Source: Candidatus Omnitrophota bacterium (GTDB lineage Bacteria; Omnitrophota; 4484-213). From it: a stretch of DNA of 9,153 bases. The notes beneath the pieces are model-generated. The model ran no database searches and had not been told where the DNA came from. It saw nothing but the letters and a program-made list of their open reading frames with translations. Made by a program: the position numbers and the translations under genes. The stretch lies in the NCBI GenBank assembly GCA_003645805.1, contig QNCL01000031.1:1-9153 (forward strand), written 5' to 3'. Shown piece by piece: positions 1-6,852 of the stretch. Position 1 is the stretch's first letter. Each line of letters starts with the position of its first letter.

Positions 1-13
1 TATCTTTGGGCAT
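1..13 (-). CDS. start of an unidentified gene running off the window edge
   Basis: Only four codons are visible (Met-Pro-Lys-Asp). The call rests on the start signal: on the minus strand a GGAGG core (bases 20-24) lies six bases before an ATG at 11-13, which is ideal Shine-Dalgarno spacing. The start also falls just after the stop codon of the AsmA-like gene (17-19), so the two genes would be translationally close and probably in the same operon. The product cannot be inferred. The GGAGG lies inside the 3' end of the upstream gene, as is usual in tightly packed bacterial operons. Confidence 0.55.
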
Positions 14-16
14 CTT

Positions 17-1096
17 TTACCTCCAGATCTCCTTTAACCCTTCAAGCGTTTTTTTAATAATCTGCATATCCGAGCCTATCTCCTTCGCCTCGATCTCTAC
101 TTGCTTTTCTACCGCCTCAATGGAAAAGGCGGCAAGGTTCTGGCTGATTGCCTTCACTAAGGCTTTCTTTATCGTCATCTTATCAATCTGGGGAGCGGAT
201 AAACGGGTGTTAAGAGTAAACTTCAAACTCAAAGCCCTCTTCCCTAACTCCTGAACGCTGCTTATCAACCCTCCTAAGATGGGTATATTTTCTGTATCTT
301 TTCTCTTTAAAGAGACATCTAAAAGGGTTAGATGGCAAGAAATCCTGAGTTTATCCTCTACCCCTTTTAACTTAATCAAGGCATTAAATCTGCCCGAGGT
401 GAATATCTTTGCTAAGAAAGGAAGGTAGGGATTGAAATAGAGGATATTACCTTTTTTAATCTCTATCCTTCCCTCCATTGCCTTATGCATCAAATCCAAC
501 CATCCTTCTGCACAGACCTCCCCTTCGCCTTTATTCATCACTATCCGACAACTCCCTGCAAAATTTATCTTCTCAGAGAAAGGAAAAGCGAGATTGCCGA
601 CAGATAGATAGATATCCTTTACCTTCATCCTAAAATCTCTTCCCTGAAAATTATCCCTGAACTCCACCTCTCCCTTTCTTATCTGCGCAGAGGCAACTAT
701 AATCCGCACCCGTCTTTTCTTCCCCTCTTCCCTCTTTCCTGCCTTTCTGAAAGAGCCAATATACAACTCTCCGTTCCTCTCGCGCACAAGGATAAGATGG
801 GGGTTGTCTATAATAATCTTCTCTATAAAAATAGTCCTGGTCAACAAAGCAAAGAGGTTTAAGGATATCTCCGCCTTCTCTACCCATCCTATTTCTTCTA
901 AATGAACCTGAGAAAGTTTCAGATGAAAAGGATAACTGATCTCCGCTTTCCCTATCCTTACCTGAGGAGAGATTTTCTTCAAGAGCATATTCAGGAAAGC
1001 AGTGGTATTCAGTTTTAGATAAAAAACACCTCCACCTATACAGAGAAGGAAAAAAAGCAAAAAGCCTATGATTAAACTCCTAAAGGTTTTGCGCAT
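17..1096 (-). CDS. AsmA-like membrane-anchored envelope protein
   Basis: Residues 7-27 form one hydrophobic N-terminal segment after a basic Arg-Lys start, so the protein is probably inner-membrane anchored with a large periplasmic body. The body is rich in alternating beta-strand patterns. It carries a segment at about residues 96-113 (reading IDNPHLILVRERNGELYI) typical of AsmA/DUF748-type proteins, in which layered repeats end in 'dP.l.l.r..dG.l.i'. Family members act in outer-membrane or lipid homeostasis; the substrate here is unknown. The length (359 aa) is short for AsmA. I chose the ATG at 1094-1096. A TTG at 1118-1120, preceded by an AAGGAG about 11 bases upstream, would add eight residues. 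Either start overlaps the end of comEC (stop at 1072-1074), by 25 or 49 bp, implying translational coupling. The family call is by pattern only. Confidence 0.7.
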   Translation of the reverse strand: MRKTFRSLIIGFLLFFLLCIGGGVFYLKLNTTAFLNMLLKKISPQVRIGKAEISYPFHLKLSQVHLEEIGWVEKAEISLNLFALLTRTIFIEKIIIDNPHLILVRERNGELYIGSFRKAGKREEGKKRRVRIIVASAQIRKGEVEFRDNFQGRDFRMKVKDIYLSVGNLAFPFSEKINFAGSCRIVMNKGEGEVCAEGWLDLMHKAMEGRIEIKKGNILYFNPYLPFLAKIFTSGRFNALIKLKGVEDKLRISCHLTLLDVSLKRKDTENIPILGGLISSVQELGKRALSLKFTLNTRLSAPQIDKMTIKKALVKAISQNLAAFSIEAVEKQVEIEAKEIGSDMQIIKKTLEGLKEIWR

Positions 1097-2673
1097 CCCA
1101 ACCCCAATTCTTCTAAACAAACCCTTCCTTTCTCCTTCAATCCCTTTAGTCCTTCGCTAATCAGAAGAAGACACAGATAATAGACAAATACTCCAAACAA
1201 AGTAAGGGAAAGATAGAAATGAGCAAAGGGAAGAGAGGAAAGGAAGGTAAGGGTTTTAATGAGTGCGGTAAGCAAGATTATCTCTATTAATGCAAACAAA
1301 AGGGCAAAGAAAGAGAAAAAGGAAAAGAAGAGAAGAAGGAAGCCAGAGGCAACAATCAGAAAAAGCAAAGGGACAACTATCAGATTTGCTATTACTGTTA
1401 TAGGCACAATGCGCTGAAAATAATAACTAACCAGAGGAAGAACTCCCGACCATGCAGACAGAGAAACAGCAAGGGAAGAGATAAAAAAAGAGAAGGGTTT
1501 CCTTAAAAAAGCACCTCTTAACATATCTGGGCAAGAAAGAAGCCTCTGAAGAGATCTCTTTATTTTTGGGGAAAGATAGAGGATGAAGAAAACACATAAG
1601 AAAGAAAATTGAAATCCAGGTTCAAACAGAGACAAGGGGCTATTTAGCAGGATAACAAAAGAAGCAAAACTTAGGGAGTTATAGAAGGAGGTAGGGTAAT
1701 TGAGAATCCTTCCCCAGAGGATAATAGCAGCTAAGATTGCCGCTCTTATTGCGGGCACCCTCGCTCCTGAGATTAGCACATATACACCTATAAAGATAGG
1801 GGTGATAAAGTAGGTAATCTTATAGGGTAGACGCAGGAATTTAAAAAGAAACAGAAGGATACCTGCTACTATCCCAATATGTAGACCACTTATAGAGAGG
1901 ATATGCATAGTCCCTGTGTTTATAAAAACCTTCCGCAGAGAGGAAGGAAGGTTGGCTCTCTCTCCTATCAGAAGCGCCTTCAACAACTCTTTCCTCCCCT
2001 CTTCCATCTTACTTAAATCCTTGCCCGATATTCTTTTCTGCCCGAGGGATAGATACTTCTCTATTGCCTCTGTCCACTTTTCTCTAAACTGATACAGTAA
2101 ACAAAGCCCTGTTTTTTCCTTTTCCAGAACCCTTACATTCTTTCCCTGTACAGAAAGAAGAGAGTAGATCCCCTTTGCCCAGAGGTATCTCTTGTAATCA
2201 AACCTCCCAAACCTATGAGGAAAGTGCAACCTTCCATACAAGAGCAGTTTCTCTCCATAATGATAATCTACAGGAGGATTGTAAACATTTACCTTCACCA
2301 GCCCCTTTACATCCTCTCTCCATTCTCCTCTTTCCTCTTGCTTAACCTTCTCTACTTGTAAAATCAGATCTGATCTCTTCCTGAGGGAACTATTTATGGG
2401 TGGCTTTACTATCCTTCCTATCACCCAGAGTCTAAAAGCAGGGGAAAGGCTGGCGATATCCCTACTGGAATAGAATGAAGACTTCTGGCTTAGAAACGCT
2501 CCCCATAAAGCAATTATGCTTAACACCAAAAGCCTTCTTTTTCTTCTCAAAAGAAAAAGCGGAAAGATGAATGTGGCTATCCAGAGGAGAAAGAAGGGTG
2601 TAGGATGAAGATACCTGCCGAAAATAATCCCTGTGATAAAAAAGATGTTTATCCATACACAAGGAAGAGACAT
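1072..2673 (-). CDS. comEC: ComEC/Rec2-type DNA-uptake channel protein, without beta-lactamase domain
   Basis: This polytopic membrane protein of 533 aa belongs to the family that carries single-stranded DNA across the inner membrane during natural transformation. Residues about 1-60 give N-terminal membrane helices. Residues about 60-185 match the soluble DUF4131-type region, ending in a 'FDYKRYLWAKGIY' signature (158-170). The Competence domain follows from about 230, with GTMHILSISGLHIG (254-267), GARVPAIRA (303-311) and PGFQFSFL (352-359), all highly recognisable. The C-terminus is several further hydrophobic helices and then a short tail. The metallo-beta-lactamase-like domain of full-length family members (often above 700 aa) is absent, and nothing in the next frame replaces it. 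The ATG at 2671-2673 is the only good start: an in-frame TAA lies about ten codons upstream with no alternative start between. The ribosome site is weak. Confidence 0.93.
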   Translation of the reverse strand: MSLPCVWINIFFITGIIFGRYLHPTPFFLLWIATFIFPLFLLRRKRRLLVLSIIALWGAFLSQKSSFYSSRDIASLSPAFRLWVIGRIVKPPINSSLRKRSDLILQVEKVKQEERGEWREDVKGLVKVNVYNPPVDYHYGEKLLLYGRLHFPHRFGRFDYKRYLWAKGIYSLLSVQGKNVRVLEKEKTGLCLLYQFREKWTEAIEKYLSLGQKRISGKDLSKMEEGRKELLKALLIGERANLPSSLRKVFINTGTMHILSISGLHIGIVAGILLFLFKFLRLPYKITYFITPIFIGVYVLISGARVPAIRAAILAAIILWGRILNYPTSFYNSLSFASFVILLNSPLSLFEPGFQFSFLCVFFILYLSPKIKRSLQRLLSCPDMLRGAFLRKPFSFFISSLAVSLSAWSGVLPLVSYYFQRIVPITVIANLIVVPLLFLIVASGFLLLFFSFFSFFALLFALIEIILLTALIKTLTFLSSLPFAHFYLSLTLFGVFVYYLCLLLISEGLKGLKEKGRVCLEELGLGCAKPLGV

Positions 2674-2717
2674 CCCAAACTTCCGAGCATAATCCCCGTA
2701 GTGTTAAAGAAAAGTCT

Positions 2718-2739
2718 AAAAACCTCTCTCGCTGGAAGG
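2718..2739 (-). terminator. weak hairpin plus T-run after the L,D-transpeptidase gene
   Basis: The 107 bp between the transpeptidase stop and the comEC start has no convincing gene. On the minus strand it contains an imperfect inverted repeat, CCTTCCAGCGAGAGAGG (2723-2739), with pairs C-G, C-G, T-A, T-G, one mismatch and C-G around a five-base loop, followed directly by five T (2718-2722). It could act as a leaky intrinsic terminator separating envelope genes from comEC. The stem is short and poorly paired, so this is tentative. Confidence 0.22.
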
Positions 2740-2780
2740 CTTGCTTTAGGCTCGCTCCTTGTAAATTCTTCAAGCACTCT

Positions 2781-3635
2781 CTAATCCTGAATGACCACCC
2801 TTGTCCCTATAGGAACAATAGCGTAGAGTTCTTCCACATCTTTATTGAGCATTCGAATACAACCTCGAGTAATCTGCTTCCCCACAGTGTCTGGATCAGT
2901 AGTGCCATGAATACCACACCCTTTTATAGAAAGCCCTAACCATCTTGAACCCAGTACATTTCTGGAATCTCCCGGAGGGATTGCCTTCCCTTGGTAATAC
3001 CAGACTGGATTAACCAGTTTACTTACAATCTTAAACTCTCCCACAGGAGTAGAATTATTTTTTCCTGTAGATACAGAATATTTCTTTATCATTTTACCAT
3101 CCCCTTCTAAGATAAGGGTATTATCAGACTTATCAATCAATATGCTGAATTTGAGCGTGGGAATCTTCAACCTTTGCCCCGGATAGATAGAATCACTCTC
3201 TAATGCATTGCTTCTTTTAATCAAATCTACAGTTACGCCAAACTTCTTGGCAATGGAAAAGAGGCTATCTCCTGATTTTACCTCATAAATCTTGCTTCCT
3301 TCGGTATAGGAAGGAGAGAAAAGAAGTTTCAGATTAACCTCTCCCAATCTTTCCTCTGCCTTCCTGGCTATCGGGCTCTCTGGCCAATCTGCAAGTATCT
3401 TCTTATAACTCGCGCCTGCTTCCTTCCACTGCCCTTTCTGGAAATACTCCTCTGCTTTCTTAAACAAAATCTCTGCTTCCTTCTCTATCTTCTTTTTCTC
3501 TTCTACCTGCTCCGTTTGCTTCTCTTCACTCTTGGAGACAGGATAAGTCTCTCTTTTCCGCCCCAAATCTCTTGCTCCCCAAACCACAATTATACCAGCA
3601 ATCACCAGCAAAAAGATAAAACCGATCCTGCGCAT
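2781..3635 (-). CDS. membrane-anchored TPR-LysM L,D-transpeptidase (YkuD family)
   Basis: This protein probably cross-links or modifies peptidoglycan through 3-3 (L,D) transpeptidation in the periplasm. Domains in order: a single hydrophobic anchor (residues 5-20) after Met-Arg-Arg; a highly charged Lys/Glu linker (about 30-55); a TPR-like helix pair (about 54-100, 'AEEYFQKGQWKEAGASYKKI'); a LysM peptidoglycan-binding domain (about 117-159, starting YEVKSGDSLFSIAKKFGV and ending PGQRLKIP); and a YkuD catalytic domain (about 163-283). Catalytic residues are visible as His243 in 'GIHGT' and Cys259 in 'TRGCIRM', with Arg261 following. The usual Ser/His before Gly-Cys is Thr-Arg here. The ATG at 3633-3635 follows an AGGGGTGAGAG purine stretch. 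The gene lies 48 bp after the PAP2-family gene and probably shares its transcript. Family assignment is firm; the exact reaction is inferred. Confidence 0.93.
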   Translation of the reverse strand: MRRIGFIFLLVIAGIIVVWGARDLGRKRETYPVSKSEEKQTEQVEEKKKIEKEAEILFKKAEEYFQKGQWKEAGASYKKILADWPESPIARKAEERLGEVNLKLLFSPSYTEGSKIYEVKSGDSLFSIAKKFGVTVDLIKRSNALESDSIYPGQRLKIPTLKFSILIDKSDNTLILEGDGKMIKKYSVSTGKNNSTPVGEFKIVSKLVNPVWYYQGKAIPPGDSRNVLGSRWLGLSIKGCGIHGTTDPDTVGKQITRGCIRMLNKDVEELYAIVPIGTRVVIQD

Positions 3636-3683
3636 CTCTCACCCCTTGATAAATCTCTTTTTCATTCCCAAGTTTTACTTATC

Positions 3684-4193
3684 TCAAATGCCCATAAACA
3701 AAAGGGCAACAGCAATTCCTAACCCTAACCCTGCGATTACCTCCAAAGGAGTATGTCCTAACAATTCTTTTAACTTCTCTTTTCTCAACCCTCTTTTTGC
3801 GTATATATCTTCTATTAGTCTGTTAAGAATCTCTGCTTGCTTCCCTACATTACGCCTGAATACCGCAGCATTGAAGATAGTAATCAAACTAAAAAGCAGA
3901 ACAAAAGCAAATATATCGGAATCAAACCCCCAGTTAATTCCTATCCCTGTTGCCAATGCTCCTACAGTAGCACTGTGCGCACTGGGCATTCCTCCGGGAT
4001 TAGCAAACCACTTAAAATTAAACCTCTGTTTTCTCTTGATAATATTTGTGGTTATCTTAATACTCTGGGCAATAAACCAGGAGAGAAAGACAACTCCAAA
4101 TAGGCGATTATGCGCAATCTCTGTAAACACTACCCCTATCAAATAAGCAACATTCTGCGTTTTAACCTGCCTCCTATCCTTGTTCATCCTCAT
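3684..4193 (-). CDS. divergent PAP2 family (DUF212/YuiD-like) membrane protein
   Basis: A 169-aa integral membrane protein related to acid phosphatases and vanadium haloperoxidases. The family signature is clear: GGMPSAHSA at residues 67-75, RRNVGKQA at 113-120, and a C-terminal 'LGHTPLEVIAGLGLGI' (145-160) with His147. Hydrophobic segments lie at about 33-50, 75-88, 95-110 and 150-168. PAP2 relatives dephosphorylate lipid or polyprenyl phosphates; the substrate of the DUF212 branch is not established, so I assign none. Being next to an L,D-transpeptidase makes a link to cell-wall lipid metabolism possible, by inference only. The N-terminus is somewhat longer than usual for the family; a second ATG two codons in (4185-4187) is an equally good start. 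It is the first gene of the leftward operon and is read from the minus-strand promoter at 4211-4239. Confidence 0.9.
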   Translation of the reverse strand: MRMNKDRRQVKTQNVAYLIGVVFTEIAHNRLFGVVFLSWFIAQSIKITTNIIKRKQRFNFKWFANPGGMPSAHSATVGALATGIGINWGFDSDIFAFVLLFSLITIFNAAVFRRNVGKQAEILNRLIEDIYAKRGLRKEKLKELLGHTPLEVIAGLGLGIAVALLFMGI

Positions 4194-4198
4194 TTCCC

Positions 4199-4227
4199 TT
4201 GACTTGTGTTATTTTATCCTGTAAACT
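4199..4227 (+). promoter_or_regulatory. sigma70-like promoter for the rightward exbB-exbD operon
   Basis: On the plus strand, TTGACT (4199-4204, five of six -35 matches) is followed after 17 bases by TAAACT (4222-4227, four of six -10 matches). The start would be near 4234, giving a leader of about 30 bases that includes an AAGGA ribosome site (4251-4255) eight bases before the exbB ATG. It shares almost all its DNA with the stronger-looking leftward promoter. Confidence 0.6.
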
Positions 4228-4239
4228 AAAAACTGTCAA
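4211..4239 (-). promoter_or_regulatory. sigma70-like promoter for the leftward PAP2-LDT operon
   Basis: On the minus strand, a perfect -35 box TTGACA (4239 to 4234) is followed after exactly 17 bases by TAAAAT (4216 to 4211), five of six matches to the -10 consensus. Transcription would begin near 4204, leaving only about ten untranslated bases before the ATG at 4193, with an AGGGA just ahead of it. It interlocks with the rightward promoter in the same 70-bp gap. Confidence 0.72.
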
Positions 4240-4263
4240 GGAGAAGTTTTAAGGAACTGGACT

Positions 4264-4887
4264 ATGGAAATCCTCTCTCTCTTACAGAAATCTGGACCGA
4301 TTGGTTGGGTGATCATCTCTCTTTCTATACTCTCTTTGATGATCATAATTGAAAGGTTAATATATCTCTATCGTATAAAGATTGACAGCGATGAGTTTTT
4401 GAGCAGAATAAGCAGCATGGTTCGCCGAAGCCAAATAGAAGAAGCGATTAATACCTGTGAACAAACAGAGAAACCTTTGGCTAATATCCTCAAAGCGGGC
4501 ATCCTAAAGATAAAAGAAGGAAAGGAAGAGATAAAAGAGGCGATAAAGGAAGCGGGAAGGGAAGAAATCCTTCCTCTGGAAAAAGGCTTGGGAGCATTGG
4601 CTACTATTGCCCACATCTCTCCTCTCCTGGGTTTACTGGGCACAGTAGTAGGAATGATAAATACCTTTCAAGTAATTCAACAAGGAGGGTATGTGGTAAA
4701 CCCTGCAGATTTAGCCCAAGGCATTTGGGCTGCTCTGCTTACCACCGCTTTAGGTTTGAGTGTTGCTATTCCTACTTATGTTGCCTATAACTATTTAACT
4801 ATGCGCGTAAATAACTTCCTTCTCCAGATGGAGAAAGCAGTAAATAGTTTTCTAAATGTGCTCTCGGAGAAGGAACTCTTCTCTTAA
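4264..4887 (+). CDS. MotA/TolQ/ExbB proton channel family protein
   Basis: A 207-aa inner-membrane protein of the ion-driven motor family that, with an ExbD/TolR partner, uses the proton gradient to do work on the envelope. Three membrane segments fit the family layout: residues about 12-34, 112-137 and 155-178, with a cytoplasmic charged loop (about 40-108) between the first two. Family motifs are LLGLLGTVVGMI (121-132) followed by TF, and 'ALLTTALGLSVAIPTYVAYN' (157-176). The ATG at 4264 has an AAGGA eight bases upstream. It is the first gene of a two-gene rightward operon; exbD follows after 25 bp. Sequence alone does not settle whether it energises TonB-dependent uptake (ExbB), Tol-Pal (TolQ) or something else, and no tonB, tolA, tolB or pal is in view. 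Confidence 0.93.
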   Translation: MEILSLLQKSGPIGWVIISLSILSLMIIIERLIYLYRIKIDSDEFLSRISSMVRRSQIEEAINTCEQTEKPLANILKAGILKIKEGKEEIKEAIKEAGREEILPLEKGLGALATIAHISPLLGLLGTVVGMINTFQVIQQGGYVVNPADLAQGIWAALLTTALGLSVAIPTYVAYNYLTMRVNNFLLQMEKAVNSFLNVLSEKELFS

Positions 4888-4912
4888 CCAAGGAGGAAAA
4901 GTTGCTGAGATT

Positions 4913-5347
4913 ATGCGTTTTAGATCCCAATACAAGATAGAAATTGGAAAATTAGAACTTGCTCCATTGATAGATGTAGTTTTTCTTCTGCTCATCTTCT
5001 TTATGCTCACCTCTAAGTTTATCCTTCCTTATGGAATTAAGATAGAAATACCTTATAGCAAAACCGCTCAAAGAACAGAGGGAAGGAGGTTGATAATTAC
5101 TTTGGATAGAAAAGGAGACATATATCTTTCTCGTTCCTTCCAGGCAAAAAGAAGGAAGATTACCTGTAGAGAGTTAACTCAGATTTTAAGGAATATGAAA
5201 GAGAGAAAGAGTGTGCTCATTCAAGCAGATAAACATACAAGTTTAGAGAACCTGATAAACATCTGGGACATCTGCCGGGAAAATAGAATAGAAGAGATAG
5301 AGATCTCTACCCTCCCTTTCTCTAATCCAGACAGCGATACTGAATAG
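4913..5347 (+). CDS. ExbD/TolR family biopolymer transport protein
   Basis: The predicted 144-aa product has a short basic cytoplasmic N-terminus, one membrane helix (about residues 17-36) and a periplasmic domain. The helix contains 'LAPLIDVVFLLLIFFMLTS' with the family's essential proton-carrying Asp at position 21. The C-terminal half ('SVLIQADKHTSLENLINIWD') has the usual ExbD 'v.i.aD......v..v.d' shape. I chose the ATG at 4913. The clear AGGAGG (4891-4896) is 16 bases away, longer than ideal; an in-frame GTG at 4856 would overlap exbB and has no ribosome site. It forms a stator-type complex with the upstream ExbB-like protein. The last 26 bp overlap the end of yifB on the opposite strand, and no terminator is visible between them. 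Confidence 0.92.
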   Translation: MRFRSQYKIEIGKLELAPLIDVVFLLLIFFMLTSKFILPYGIKIEIPYSKTAQRTEGRRLIITLDRKGDIYLSRSFQAKRRKITCRELTQILRNMKERKSVLIQADKHTSLENLINIWDICRENRIEEIEISTLPFSNPDSDTE

Positions 5348-6839
5348 CCTCTAAAAGGTGCTCCTTCTTTATCTTCTCCTCTGCAGAAAGATCAGCGATA
5401 GTGCGTGCCACCTTTATCACCTTGTGATAAGCCCTTGCACTTAAATGTAGTTCCTCTATTGCTGTGCGCACTACCTGTGCGCACTCCTGGTCAAGGGTAC
5501 AATACTTTTTAATCTGTCGCACACTCATCTGCGCATTGTAGTTGATTCTGCTCCCAGAAAACCTCTTCCTCTGCCTCTCGCGTGCCGAAACGATCCGTTT
5601 CCTTATCTCCTTTGACTCTTCCTCAGGAAAGGAGGAGGTTATCTGCTTATACTCTATCGCGGGCACCTCAATATGGATATCGATTCTATCCAGTAGAGGA
5701 CCTGAAATCTTCTGTCGGTATCTCTGAATTTGATAAAGAGAACAACGGCATTGCTTTCTACTGCTCCCATAATAACCACAAGGACAGGGATTCATTGCCG
5801 CTATGAGCATAAAACTTGCGGGGTAGGAAACTGTTCCGCTTGCTCGCGAGACAACCACTTTGCCTTCCTCCAGAGGTTGACGCAAAGCCTCAAGCACATC
5901 CCGATGAAACTCAGGAAGTTCATCTAAAAAAAGGATACCATTATGGGCTAAACTTATCTCTCCAGGTTTTAAGGTAGAACCTCCACCAATAAGACCGGCA
6001 TCAGAGATGGTGTGATGGGGAGCGCGAAAAGGGCGCGTAGCAATCAGAGGTTTCTCGGGACTAAGAAGCCCCATTATGCTGTAAATCTTTGTGGTCTCCA
6101 GAGCCTCCTCTAAACTCAACTGAGGAGCAATAGTAGGAAGACGCTTGGCTAACATCGTCTTTCCGCTTCCCGGGGGACCAAGCATCAAAAGATTATGCGC
6201 ACCTGCAAGAGCCACCTCCAACGCTCTTTTCACCCCTCTCTGTCCTTTCACTTCCGAAAAATCAAGTTCATATTGCGACTCCCTCTCAAATATCTCCTCT
6301 ATATCCAGCCTATATGGTTCACAAGCAAAGTTTCCGTTTAAGAAATGCACAACCTCATTAAGGGTATGAAAAGGATAGGCTTCTACTTCCTTAATAATCC
6401 CTGCCTCTGCACGATTAGCAAAAGGAAGGATAATCTTCCTCTTCCCTATCTTCTTCATATCTACAACGATAGGAAGCACCCCTCTGACCGGCTTAATCTC
6501 TGCATTAAGGTTTAGTTCACCTATAACAATATACTCCTGTAAACTCCGAGGGTTCACTATCCCTTGCGCCGAAAGGATTCCTAAGGCTATAGGAAGGTCA
6601 AACCTGGGGCCTTCTTTCTTTATATCTGCAGGAGCCAAGTTGATAGTAACTCGCCCTGCAGGATAGTTAAACCCTGCGTTCTTGATCGCTGTTCTTACTC
6701 TATCCTTACTCTCCTTTACTGCCGTATCTGGGAGACCTACGATAGAAACATTGGGCAGTCCACGCCCGATATCCACCTCTATTTCCACCAAATAGGCATT
6801 AAACCCTGTCAATGCTCCCGAGAATAATCTTGCCAGCAT
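5322..6839 (-). CDS. comM: YifB/ComM family AAA+ ATPase (Mg-chelatase-like)
   Basis: A 505-aa protein, the normal family length. Residues about 1-170 form the N-terminal ChlI-like/Lon-protease-like domain, with 'GLPNVSIVGLPDTAVKESKDRV' near 28-48. The AAA+ domain follows, with Walker A GPPGSGKT (221-228), Walker B ILFLDELPEF (302-311), RAPHHTISDAGLIGGG (272-287) and a Cys cluster at 352, 354, 364 and 366. The C-terminal helical domain has a conserved 'LSARAYHKVIKVARTIADL' (466-484). In naturally competent bacteria ComM is a hexameric helicase that promotes branch migration when imported DNA recombines; elsewhere the role is uncertain. The ATG at 6837-6839 lies 13 bp after the aspartate dehydrogenase stop, so it is co-transcribed with the cofactor genes. 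ComEC in the same window makes a DNA-uptake role more plausible. Confidence 0.94.
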   Translation of the reverse strand: MLARLFSGALTGFNAYLVEIEVDIGRGLPNVSIVGLPDTAVKESKDRVRTAIKNAGFNYPAGRVTINLAPADIKKEGPRFDLPIALGILSAQGIVNPRSLQEYIVIGELNLNAEIKPVRGVLPIVVDMKKIGKRKIILPFANRAEAGIIKEVEAYPFHTLNEVVHFLNGNFACEPYRLDIEEIFERESQYELDFSEVKGQRGVKRALEVALAGAHNLLMLGPPGSGKTMLAKRLPTIAPQLSLEEALETTKIYSIMGLLSPEKPLIATRPFRAPHHTISDAGLIGGGSTLKPGEISLAHNGILFLDELPEFHRDVLEALRQPLEEGKVVVSRASGTVSYPASFMLIAAMNPCPCGYYGSSRKQCRCSLYQIQRYRQKISGPLLDRIDIHIEVPAIEYKQITSSFPEEESKEIRKRIVSARERQRKRFSGSRINYNAQMSVRQIKKYCTLDQECAQVVRTAIEELHLSARAYHKVIKVARTIADLSAEEKIKKEHLLEAIQYRCLD

Positions 6840-6852
6840 CTCGACAATCTAA

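Noticed and set aside
2462..2773. A 103-residue minus-strand frame beginning with TTG and covering the gap before comEC
   Set aside because: It lies mostly inside comEC in another frame, has no domain-like pattern and no good start signal; comEC is far better supported. The gap itself holds only a weak hairpin.
3636..3683. Possible promoter or terminator between the PAP2-family and transpeptidase genes
   Set aside because: No paired -35/-10 boxes and no GC-rich hairpin could be found; only the purine-rich ribosome site of the transpeptidase is visible.
3646..4146. A 166-residue plus-strand frame opposite the PAP2-family gene
   Set aside because: It is antisense to a gene with clear family signatures (PSAHSA, RRNVGKQA, LGHTPLEV) and has no ribosome site or recognisable motif.
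4856..5347. Longer exbD starting at GTG 4856
   Set aside because: It would overlap exbB by 32 bp, has no Shine-Dalgarno, and adds residues before the normal ExbD N-terminus; the ATG at 4913 fits the family length.
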